Assembly (NCBI GenBank): GCA_027886185.1
Contig: WOAB01000568.1
Location: forward strand, 3,038,001-3,102,000
From: Rheum nobile
Lineage: Eukaryota; Streptophyta; Magnoliopsida; Caryophyllales; Polygonaceae
Length of the DNA stretch: 64,000 bases
Reading direction: 5' to 3'
The notes under the pieces are model-generated. The model did not search any database. It was not told the origin of the DNA and worked only from the letters and a program-made list of their open reading frames with translations. Positions 12,154-23,202 of this stretch are shown piece after piece (position 1 is the first letter of the stretch; the number at the start of each line of letters is the position of its first letter). The position numbers were made by a program, and so were the translations under genes.

Positions 12154-15100
12154 ATGAGCGACACAGATTACAGTCAAGACGACTTGGGAGGTGCGAATAA
12201 CACATTTAGGGTTTCAATTTCACATAGATTACTCAGAAATCAAGTTTCGAAACTTCGTTAAATGTTGTTGCACCATTACAAACACATAGCTCAATGTTAC
12301 GATTGTTAGCGTTGCTTCAGTATTTTTTTTTTCGTTGGGACATTGTTCTCCTGATCTGAATTCTGTGTTCGTGTCGTTTCCTGAGGTTCAATTGGGACTT
12401 GGAGGATCATTATCTTCTTAAAGAGTTCATCCCTTTGTGATGAAAAACTAGGTTTACGTGAGGTTCATTTTAGGTGTTCGGGGTTCATTTGCTTTTACAT
12501 TAGTTCATGCCTGTGTTTACCTGAGATGCATTTTTCAGTGAGGTTCATTATCGAGTTAGAGGTTCATTTTCTTCTTCCAGATTGCATGCCTTTGAGATAA
12601 AAAATTAGGTTTTCCTGAGGTTGATTTTATGAGTTGGTGGTTCATTTGCTTTTATCAGAGTTCATGCATGTGTTTCCCTGAGTTGCATTGAATCCATGAG
12701 GTTCATTTATGACTTAGATGTTCATTTATGAGTTGCAGATTTCATGCCTTTGTGATAAAAAATTAGTTTTACCTGAGGTTCATTTGCTCTTACCAGAGTT
12801 CATGCATGTGTTGTGGGTTCATTAGAGTTCATTTGCTTTTACAGGGTTCATTTGGTTTTTCTGAGGTTCATTTTAGGAGTTGGGGGTTCAATTTAGGTGT
12901 TGGGGGTTCATTGGGTTTTTCTGAGGTTTATTTTAGGTGTTGGGGGTTCATTTGCTTTTACAGGGTTCATTTGGTTTTTCTGAGGTTCATTTTAGGAGTT
13001 GGGGGTTCAATTTAGGTGTTGGGGGTTCATTAGGTTTTTCTGAGGTTCATTTTAAGTGTTGGGGGTTCATTTTAGGTGTTGGGGGTTCATTAAGTTTTTT
13101 TGAGGTTCATTTTAGGTGTTGGGGGTTCATTAGGTTTTTCTGAGGTTCATTTTAAGTGTTGGGGGTTCATTTTAGGTGTTGGGGGTTCATTAGGTTTTTT
13201 TGAGGTTCATTTTAGGTGTTGGGGGTTCATTTGCTTTTACAGGGTTCATTAGGTTTTTCTGAGGTTCATTTTAGGAGTTGGGGGTTCAATTTAGGTGTTG
13301 GGGGTTCATTGGGTTTTTCTGAGGTTCATTTTAGGTGTTGGGGGTTCATTTTAGGTGTTGGGGGTTCATTTGGTTTTTCTGAGGTTCATTTTAGGAGTTG
13401 GGGGTTCAATTTAGGTGTTGGGGGTTCATTAGGTTTTTCTGAGGTTCATTTTAAGTGTTGGGGGTTCATTTTAGGTGTTGGGGGTTCATTAGGTTTTTTT
13501 GAGGTTCATTTTAGGTGTTGGGGGTTCATTAGGTTTTTCTGAGGTTCATTTTAGGTGTGGGAGGTTCAATTTAGGTGTTGGGGGTTCATTAGGTTTTTCT
13601 GAGGTTCAATTTAGGTGTTGGGGGTTTATTAGGTTTTTCTGAGGTTCATTTTAGGTGTTGGGGGTTCATTTGCTTTTACAGGGTTCATTTGGTTTTTCTG
13701 AGGTTCATTTTAGGAGTTGGGGGTTCAATTTAGGTGTTGGGGGTTCATTAGGTTTTTCTGAGATTCATTTTAGGTGTTGGGGGTTCATTTTAGGTGTTGA
13801 GGGTTCATTAGGTTTTTCTGAGGTTCATTTTAGGTGTTGGGGGTTCATTTTAGGTGTTGGGGGTTCATTAGGTTTTTTTGAGGTTCATTTTAGGTGTTGG
13901 AGGTTCATTAGGTTTTTCTGAGGTTCATTTTAGGTGTTGGGGGTTCAATTTAGGTGTTGGGGGTTCATTAGGTTTTTCTGAGGTTCATTTTAGGTGTTGG
14001 GGGTTCATTTGCTTTTACAGGGTTCATTTGGTTTTTCTGATGTTCATTTTAGGAGTTGGGGGTTCAATTTAGGTGTTGGGGGTTCATTAGGTTTTTTTGA
14101 GGTTCATTTTAGGTGTTGGGGGTTCATTAGGTTTTTCTGAGGTTCATTTTAGGTGTTGGGGGGTCATTTGCTTTTACAGGGTTCATTTGGTTTTTCTGAG
14201 GTTCATTTTAGGAGTTGGGGTTTCAATTTAGGTGTTGGGGGTTCATTAGGTTTTTCTGAGGTTCATTTTAAGTGTTGGGGGTTCATTTTAGGTGTTGGGG
14301 GTTCATTAGGTTTTTTTGAGGTTCATTTTAGGTGTTGGGGGTTCATTTGCTTTTACAGGGTTCATTAGGTTTTTCTGAGGTTCATTTTAGGAGTTGGGGG
14401 TTCAATTTAGGTGTTGGGGGTTCATTGGGTTTTTCTGAGGTTCATTTTAGGTGTTGGGGGTTCATTTTAGGTGTTGGGGGTTCATTTGGTTTTTCTGAGG
14501 TTCATTTTAGGAGTTGGGGGTTCAATTTAGGTGTTGGGGGTTCATTAGGTTTTTCTGAGGTTCATTTTAAGTGTTGGGGGTTCATTTTAGGTGTTGGGGG
14601 TTCATTAGGTTTTTTTGAGGTTCATTTTAGGTGTTGGGGGTTCATTAGGTTTTTCTGAGGTTCATTTTAGGTGTGGGAGGTTCAATTTAGGTGTTGGGGG
14701 TTCATTAGGTTTTTCTGAGGTTCAATTTAGGTGTTGGGGGTTCATTAGGTTTTTCTGAGGTTCATTTTAGGTGTTGGGGGTTCATTTGCTTTTACAGGGT
14801 TCATTTGGTTTTTCTGAGGTTCATTTTAGGAGTTGGGGGTTCAATTTAGGTGTTGGGGGTTCATTAGGTGTTTTTGAGATTCATTTTAGGTGTTGGGGGT
14901 TCATTTTAGGTGTTGGGGGTTCATTAGGTTTTTCTGAGGTTCATTTTAGGTGTTGGGGGTTCATTTTAGGTGTTGGGGGTTCATTAGGTTTTTTTGAGGT
15001 TCATTTTAGGTGTTGGAGGTTCATTAGGTTTTTCTGAGGTTCATTTTAGGTGTTGGGGGTTCAATTTAGGTGTTGGGGGATCATTAGGTTTTTCTGAGGT

Positions 15101-18100
15101 TCATTTTAGGTGTTGGGGGTTCATTTGCTTTTACAGGGTTCATTTGGTTTTTCTGATGTTCATTTTAGGAGTTGGGGGTTCAATTTAGGTGTTGGGGGTT
15201 CATTAGGTTTTTTTGAGGTTCATTTTAGGTGTTGGGGGTTCATTAGGTTTTTCTGAGGTTCATTTTAGGTGTTGGGGGTTCAATTTAGGTGTTGGGGGTT
15301 CATTAGGTTTTTCTGAGGTTCATTTTAGGTGTTGGGGGTTCATTTGCTTTTACAGGGTTCATTTGGTTTTTCTGAGGTTCATTTTAGGAGTTGGGGGTTC
15401 AATTTAGGTGTTGGGGGTTCATTAGGTTTTTCTGAGGTTCATTTTAAGTGTTGGGGGTTCATTTTAGGTGTTGGGGGTTCATTAGGTTTTTTTGAGGTTC
15501 ATTTTAGGTGTTGGGGGTTCATTAGGTTTTTCTGAGGTTAATTTTAAGTGTTGGGGGTTCATTTTAGGTGTTGGGGGTTCATTAGGTTTTTTTGAGGTTC
15601 ATTTTAGGTGTTGGGGGTTCATTTGCTTTACAGGGTTCATTAGGTTTTTCTGAGGTTCATTTTAGGAGTTGGGGGTTCAATTTAGGTGTTGGGGGTTCAT
15701 TGGGTTTTTCTGAGGTTCATTTTAGGTGTTGGGGGTTCATTTTAGGTGTTGGGGGTTCATTTGGTTTTTCTGAGGTTCATTTTAGGAGTTGGGGGTTCAA
15801 TTTAGGTGTTGGGGGTTCATTAGGTTTTTCTGAGGTTCATTTTAAGTGTTAGGGGTTCATTTTAGGTGTTGGGGGTTCATTAGGTTTTTTTGAGGTTCAT
15901 TTTAGGTGTTGGGGGTTCATTAGGTTTTTCTGAGGTTCATTTTAGGTGTGGGAGGTTCAATTTAGGTGTTGGGGGTTCATTAGGTTTTTCTGAGGTTCAA
16001 TTTAGGTGTTGGGGGTTCATTAGGTTTTTCTGAGGTTCATTTTAGGTGTTGGGGGTTCATTTGCTTTTACAGGGTTCATTTGGTTTTTCTGAGGTTCATT
16101 TTAGGAGTTGGGGGTTCAATTTAGGTGTTGGGGGTTCATTAGGTTTTTCTGAGGTTCATTTTAGGTGTTGGGGGTTCATTTTAGGTGTTGGGGGTTCATT
16201 AGGTTTTTCTGAGGTTCATTTTAGGTGTTGGGGGTTCATTTTAGGTGTTGGGGGTTCATTTTAGGTGTTGGGGGTTCATTAGGTTTTTTTGAGGTTCATT
16301 TTAGGTGTTGGGGGTTCATTAGGTTTTTCTGAGGTTCATTTTAGGTGTTGGGGGTTCAATTTAGGTGTTGGGGGTTCATTAGGTTTTTCTGAGGTTCATT
16401 TTAGGTGTTGGGGGTTCATTTGCTTTTACAGGGTTCATTTGGTTTTTCTGAGGTTCATTTTAGGAGTTGGGGGTTCAATTTAGGTGTTGGGGGTTCATTT
16501 TAGGTGTTGGGGGTACATTTTAGGAGTTGGGGGTTCATTTGCTTTTACAGGGTTCATTTGGTTTTTCTGAAGTTCATTTTAGGAGTTGGGGGTTCAATTT
16601 AGGTGTTGGGGGTTCATTTTAGGTGTTGGGGATTCATTAGGTTTTTCTGAGGTTCATTTCAGGTGTTGGGCTTCATTTGCTTTTACAGTGTATGAACTTC
16701 TATGCAGTTGTTGTATTTAAACAGGGTATTGTTACAGTTTACTTCATAGTCTGAAGTTGGTCTTACAATTGTCCTGTTTCTCTTAGCAGGCTCAACTAGA
16801 CAATCGCGACAACAAAAAAGGCTTACACACAAAGACATTGAGGTGCCGTATGAAAGTACAGAGAGTACCAGTAGCGATGACATTCCACTTATAAGGAAAA
16901 TCTCTGCGAAGAAATCTGTTGTAAAGAGAATACAACAACAAAAGAGCACAACACCAGCTAAAAAAGCCACAACAATGCCGAGACAAAAGAGGAGGAGTAC
17001 TAAGAGAGAGAGACAGCCAGGCAACAAGGATTTGAAGGGACAAGCTTCAAAATCAGAACAACCTCCAGAAAAAAAGCAGTGTACTGAAACAGCAGACTCT
17101 GAAGATGAGAAGCTTTCTCAGTATTCTACACCAGGCAACACAACTGCAGATACACCAAACATACAAGTAGATGAATTGCATTTAGAAGTAGAAGCCAAGG
17201 GGAAAGGAAAGGAGGTTGAAGACATAGAAAGCCTCAGCTCACAGGAAGAGAAGAAGAGCAGTTCATCTCAGAGTTCTGGGAAAACAACACCAACCACAAG
17301 GACAATGACTGCAATTCAAACAGATGAAGCAGTTCAGTTAGAGAGTTCCAGTGAGGAGGAGATTGAGGACAACTTCAGGAACAAACAAAAGACTACACAG
17401 ATTGAAGAAAGGAAGGACAAGGGGAAGAGGAAAATTGACATTGATGAGTAAGAAACTGCAAAGAAGAACAACGAAGAAAAATGCGCTATAGATAAGGGAA
17501 CAGGAGAGATGAAGCTGTTAATTACCAAGAAAAAAAAGGAGAAGCAGAGAGAACCAAAGGAAATCAAGCAGTTGGAGATAATCCCTGCCAACCTCAAGAT
17601 AAAGACAGAAGATGATGGCACACAGTACATCTGGTTGGCAACTAGGAATATCCCAAAGGTGTTTGTCAATGCGCTGGAATCCATCCCTGAAAACAGGAAG
17701 GCACATACTAAGGTCTGGATTAGGGAGATCGGATTTGAGAGCATGCTCGATTTAAAGATTAAAGGAGTGCCTCATTGTCTTGCTTTCTGGATACTCGAAC
17801 ACTATGACGAGGTCAAATGTGAGATAAAGCTGAATGATGGCAGCATCATTAATGTGACAGAGGAGGAAGTGCAGAGGGTGCTCATGATCCCTAGAGGCCA
17901 GAGGACAGTGGAAAGGAGAGGCAAAGAGGCTGCTGATGACGCCATTATAAAGGAATGGAAAGAATATTTCGACAACATCAAGCAAATCAGGCCAAGTCAT
18001 GTGGCAGCCAAACTCAAAACCTGCACCGACAAACTCTGGTTCAAAAGGATGTTCCTTGTCATGTTCATGTCTGTGCTAGTCGAGAGCAACCAAAAAGGAA

Positions 18101-21100
18101 CTATTCCTCAACACATGATGATCAGCGACGTTGAGGACGTAAAGGGATACAACTGGTGTAGGTTTGTCATGAGTGTCTTGCCTCAAACAACAACTGAATG
18201 GAAGGCCAAGAAAGAGAGGTTCTTCAGAGGCCCAATCGTCTTCCTCGTGGTAAAAAACTCTTGTTTATTATTTTTTTTGTAAAAAACAGTTAGTAGTGAG
18301 TGTATTCTGTCCAAGCATTGGGTTCATTGGTAATAACTACTAGGTTCATCATTTACAACTAATAGGTTCATTGAGTATAATGACAAGGTTTATCAGACAA
18401 AGAATAGGTTATACACTACAAAAATCGACCAGGTTCATTGGTGCTGTCTTGCAGGTTCATTACTTTTCTCATGCAGGTTCATTTGTTTAACTTGTAGCCA
18501 CAATTAGTAGTGAGAGTACTGTGTCCAAGCATTGGGTTCATTAGTTATAACTAGTAGGTTCATCATTTATAACTAACAGGTTCATTGAGTATAAGGAAGA
18601 GGTTCATCACACATAGAATAAGTTATACACTTGAAAAATCGACCAGGTTCATTGGGGCAGGTTCATTACTTTTCTCATGCAGGTTCATTTGTTTGACTTG
18701 TAGCAACAATTAGTAGTGAGGGTACTCTGTCCAAGCATTGGGTTCATTAGTTATAACTACTAGGTTCATCAATTACAACTAACAGGTTCATTGAGTATAA
18801 GGAAAATGTTCATCACACATACAATAGCTTATACACTTCAAGAATCGACCAGGTTCATTGGTGCTGTCTTGTAGGTTCATTAATTTTCTAATGCAGGTTC
18901 ATTTGTTTTGACTTGTAGCAACAGTTAGTAGTGAGTGAACTCTGACCAAGCATTGGGTTCATTAGTTATAACTACTAGGTTCATCATTTACAACTACCAT
19001 GTTCATTGAGAATAAGTAACGGGTTCATTGAGTATAAGTAACATCTACTACTGTGTATTACTTTCCATGTCATGTGTGTACTAATGTATGTATGAACTTC
19101 TATACAGTTGTTGTATTTAGACAGGGTATCTGTCTTAGGAAATACAAACCCGAATAATACACCAGTTTTCCTAGGATGGACAGATGAGAGTTTGGAAGAA
19201 AGGGAGAAGAGGGAGATAAAGAGTGGAGGATTTGGGTTAGGAACTCTTCAAGACCAAAGACCATCAAAAGAGGGAAGAGAACAGCCATATATGAACAACA
19301 AGCTACAGGTAAACATCAAGCTTCATGTCCAAAAAATAGTATAGTGGGTTCATCAGTTTACACAGCAAGGTTCATTAACTTACAGATTGAGGTTCATTTA
19401 TAGTTAAGGTTCACATAAACTTGTTGTCTTGTATGCAGGACTGGCTTAATAACTTCACCAAACAACAGATTGTAGTGGCCAACGAAATGTTGAAACTCAC
19501 TGCCATGATGGAAAACTTGCCAAAGGAATTCAATGCAGAGCCCAAGGTCCAGAGCATGATCAAAACAGCCCAAACGCTGATTGGCGACAAAAAGGCCGAG
19601 GAAGAGGAAAGAAGCGAATTTGAGAAGATATGGAATGATGCCGACCACCCTTTCTGGAGCGATCCACAGCTCATAGAATGCTTGAGACAGGTGGAGAAGG
19701 CTGATGCTTCAAAAGAAAAGATCAAGATCTCAAATGCTGAACCTTCCACTTCTAAGGCAACACAGGGCATTGATACCACACAAAATTGGGAGGATGTAAA
19801 CATAGTTATGAATGAGTACATTGACGTGCTCAGTGACAGAGAGGAGGAAAGAGATGAAGTTCAACAGCTAGAGAAAGAGAGGGCGCAAGGCACTGCGCAT
19901 GAGACTGTTGTTGGTACTAAGGACAAGGAACCAACACCCCCAGCACCAACACCCCCCGCACCAACACCCCGCGCACCAACACCCCGCGCACCAGCAACAA
20001 CGAAGAAGGCCAGAAAGTCTCCGCGTTTGAATATTCCATCTTTCAAGCTTATAAGTTCAGAGGAGTCGGATGACGTTGAGACTGAGAAAAACGATGATGA
20101 AGAACCTTCAGTGCTCATAGGGTAAGAGGAGGTACAAGAAATTGGTGTTGCGGAAGCGATCGATGAAGAACAAGCAGTGGCTGCTGCACATAAGGACAAG
20201 GAGCTCGCTGAAGCAGAAAAGGCAAAAGAAAAGGGCAAGGGGAAACAAGTGGTGGCTGATGCTGATGTAGTTCACGGGCCAAGGCACAAGAAACTTGGGG
20301 AAAAGCTCAGAAGCCCCTACAAAAGCCGCACTGTCGACATCTTTGCCAGTAGACCAAAGGAGGCAATCGTGATGCACAACTACTGTAACCACTGCAGCAT
20401 AGGAGGGTAAGATATACATACATTCTGACATATTTTATTTTATTTTATTATTATGCAAAATATTAGAGATAAAGGTTTACTACTGCATAACACTTTTGTT
20501 CCTATGCAATTGAATAGTGAGGCGCTCTTCAAATACAAGTCGCTGAAAGTCTCCGGAATGGAGTTGGCAATGGATGTGGACATCCACTACAAAGCAATTG
20601 ATGCTTGGTCAACCATTCTGAACACTAATGAGGAGGTAAAAAGCAGCAACAAGCCCAGCAGAGCATTCCTGTATGTATACCAAATGGTAAGTAAAAATGG
20701 TTAAAAGTTAAAAGAATAAGCTGCATGCATATATACTATGCGGTTCAACAGTAAATAAAATGAGGTTCATCATTTTATTTAGATAGCAATAGGATTGGAT
20801 TTCACACTAGGTGCATCAGTTTGCATACGAGGTTCATCAGTTTCAACAGAGAGGTTCATTCAATATAACTAAGAGGTTCATCATTTACAACTAACAGGTT
20901 CATTGAGTACAAGTAACAGGTTCATCAGAAATAGAATAGGTTAGACACTTCAAAAATGCACCATTTTCATTGGTGCTGTCTTGCATGTTCATTTGGGACC
21001 TCAGCAAACAGACTGGAATATGTAGATAGCAATAGGATTGGATTTCACACTAGGTTCATCAGTTTGCATACGAGGTTCATCATATGAAAAGTGAAGTCCT

Positions 21101-22187
21101 ATAAGTTCAACAATTTATCTGTCCACGTTGTGGCTTGAATATATAATTCCCGTATACTAACAAAAAAATCGTGAAATGTTGAAACAGAATATAACCTTGA
21201 AAGATCAATTGGGAGAGTTCACGAGGAACTTCAACAACGCAGTGGCTGAGGTGCATGGACGAAAATTAAAGGACATAGACATGGTAAATTTATTGTTATT
21301 CTAAGCTTGTCTGTTTTTTGTATTTATTCTGTTCATAATTTTTTGTGAGTTAATTTCAAACGTCACTAACTAAACGGATTATTACAGGTTTTTGTACCGG
21401 TTATAATCCACAATGACCGTTACTTTCTAATTGCCATGAACATTAAGAGTAAAACCCTTCATGTGCTAGACAGTGTGCCGAACAGCGGTGATACGCAGCT
21501 CTATCAGGAAGCGATTCACAAGATTGTAAGTGTACAATAATTGATTAAATCGTCTTGTTACTAGTGAGTGAACTCTGCCCAAGCATTAGGTTCATGACTT
21601 ATAACTACTAGGTTCATCATTTACAACTACCAGGTTCATTGAGTATAAGTAACAGGTTCATCAGACATTGAATACGTTATACACTTAAAAAATCCTCCAG
21701 GTTCATTGGTGTTGTCTTGTAGGTTAATTAATTTTCTCATGCAGGTTCATTGGTTTGACATGAAACCAACAGTTAAATTGTGTTGTTGACAACATTTTTT
21801 TGACTGTTTGGGTTAAAATTCATTTGTTCTCTTTATGCTTGTGTGCAGGTACACATGACTGAAATATACTTCCGCCAGAATCACTTGGCCAGGAGAGCAA
21901 GCGAGATTGAATCTGCACAGCATAAGCCACAATTGATTCCTCTACCGGTCCAGTCTGACGGAGCAGAAGAACAAGACTCTGGGGTGTTTATCATGAGATA
22001 CATGGAGAAGTACATGGGTGTGCCAAATGAGAAATGGGAGGATCAGATGAACAACAAGAACAAAAAAAAGGGCATTGAAGAGCTGAGAATCAAATACGTG
22101 CATGCCATCATCACCTCCGAAGCTAATGAAATACGAGAAAAGGCACTGCAGATCATAAAAGACAACCCTGAAGGGCCGTATACATGA
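12154..22187 (+). CDS. MULE-encoded Ulp1/C48-like protein (8 exons, protease site degenerate, two in-frame stops)
   Basis: Exons: 12154-12190, 16790-18249, 19108-19308, 19439-20406, 20518-20686, 21188-21283, 21388-21525, 21849-22187. All introns are GT-AG and all phases join, giving 1136 codons. TAA stops interrupt at codons 233 (17449) and 795 (20123). The N-terminus (1-250) is Lys/Ser/Glu-rich. Residues 270-500 are the helical domain found upstream of Ulp1 folds in plant transposon proteins (VWIREIGFESMLDLK, TEEEVQRVLMIPRG, YNWCRFV). Residues 800-870 are acidic to basic with Pro-Thr-Ala repeats. The C-terminal 190 residues are C48-like: VFVPVI…DRYFLIAMNI…HVLDS, then PVQSDG…QDSGVF. Known C48 enzymes remove SUMO using His-Asp-Cys. 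Here those positions read Arg988, Asp1005 and Ser1067, so proteolysis is unlikely. The role is not known, and a VANC-like DNA-binding role is speculation. Confidence 0.8.
12780..16680. repeat. GGTTCATT minisatellite filling intron 1 of the Ulp1-like gene
   Basis: Monomers are about 20 bp and all begin GGTTCATT or GGTTCAAT. The main types are GGTTCATTAGGTTTTTCTGA, GGTTCATTTTAGGTGTTGGG and GGTTCATTTGCTTTTACAG. A higher-order repeat of 1116 bp is visible: blocks at 13216, 13655 and 13878 recur at 14332, 14771 and 14994. A third, longer copy follows about 1275 bp later. Sparser, diverged GGTTCAT motifs lead in from 12386. The many 60-110-codon frames here (GFSEVHF repeats) are artefacts of the repeat. 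Confidence 0.95.
18300..19075. repeat. About 205-215-bp tandem repeats with GGTTCAT motifs in intron 2
   Basis: Four copies begin near CAAGCATTGGGTTCATT (18313, 18527, 18732, 18948). Each holds six or more GGTTCAT(T/C) motifs separated by phrases such as AACTACTAGGTTCATCA and GAGTATAAG. The sequence between motifs differs from the intron-1 array, so the motif is conserved more widely than its surroundings. Confidence 0.9.
20750..21100. repeat. GGTTCAT-motif cluster in intron 5, sharing a module with the transposase intron
   Basis: It contains GAGGTTCATCATTTACAACT, CAGGTTCATCAGAAATAGAA and GCATACGAGGTTCATCA, the same phrases in the same strand orientation as the array at 24720-25740. That array lies inside an intron of the oppositely transcribed gene. 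Confidence 0.85.
21540..21770. repeat. GGTTCAT-motif cluster in intron 7
   Basis: Seven or so GGTTCAT(T/C/G) motifs, similar to one unit of the intron-2 array (CAAGCATTAGGTTCATG, CTACTAGGTTCATCATTTAC). Confidence 0.85.
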
Positions 22188-22299
22188 ACATTAGATGATT
22201 GACTTTTCGTAAGAATGATAATAGGTTGATTGTATAGATTGGGTAAATATATGACTGCTGAATTGGGTACAATGATACTAACAGATAGCACTAATCACC

Positions 22300-23150
22300 T
22301 GTCTAATTGCCTAAATTAGGATCAAGACTTCAATATATTAGCAGGTTCATTGCTATTGTCTTGTAGGTTCATTAATTTTCTCATGCAGGTTCATTGGTGT
22401 TGACATGCAGGTTCATTAATTTTCTCATACAGGTTCATGACTTATAACTACTTGGTTCATCATTTAAAACTAACAGGTTCATTCAGAATAAGTAACAGGT
22501 TCATCAGACATACAATAGGTTATACAATTTAAAAATCAACAAATCAACCAGGTTCATTAGTGCTGACTTGCAGGTTCATTACGTTTCAAAGGCAGGTTCA
22601 TTGGTTTTGACTTGCAGGTTCATTTTAGGGATTGGGGGTTCATTTGCTATTACAGGGTTCATTAGGTTTTTTTGAGGTTCATTTTATGTGTTGGGGGTTC
22701 ATTTGCTTTTACAGGGTTCATTAGGTTTTCCTGCGATTCATTTTAGGTGTTGGGGGTTCATTTGCTTTTACAGGGTGCATTAGGTTTTTCTGAGGTTCAT
22801 TTTAGGAGTTGGGGGTTCATTTTAGGTGTTGGAGGTTCATTAGGTTTTCCTGAGGTTCATTTTAGGTGTTGGGGGTTCATTAGGTGTTGGTTTATCATTT
22901 AACTACTTGGTTTATCATTTAAAACTAACAGGTTCATTTAGAATAAGTAACAGGTTCATAAGACATACAATAGGTTATACACTTCAAAAATCAACAAGGT
23001 TCATTGATTGGAACTAACAGGTTCATTGGTGTTGCCTTGCAGATTCATTAATTTATGCATGCAGGTTCATTGAGTATAAGAAATAGGTTCATCATGTATA
23101 ACTAACAGGTTCATTGAGTATAAGTAGCATGTTCATCAAAATTCTTAAAA
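22300..23150. repeat. GGTTCAT-motif spacer between the two convergent MULE genes
   Basis: Mixed repeats: intron-2-type units at both ends and, at 22615-22890, a patch of the intron-1 monomers (GGTTCATTTTAGGTGTTGGG). The spacer therefore combines both repeat families. It also holds the 3' ends of both genes. Confidence 0.88.
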
Positions 23151-23202
23151 GTTCAGCAAAAGTAAGCAAAAAAAAAATGGAATCGAAAAATACTGAAGAA
23201 CA

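Noticed and set aside
12806..16483. Many overlapping plus-strand frames of 64-108 codons with GFSEVHF/GVGGS repeats
   Set aside because: They are translations of the GGTTCATT minisatellite inside an intron. The period (about 20-21 bp) keeps frames open by chance, and no start or splice context supports a protein.
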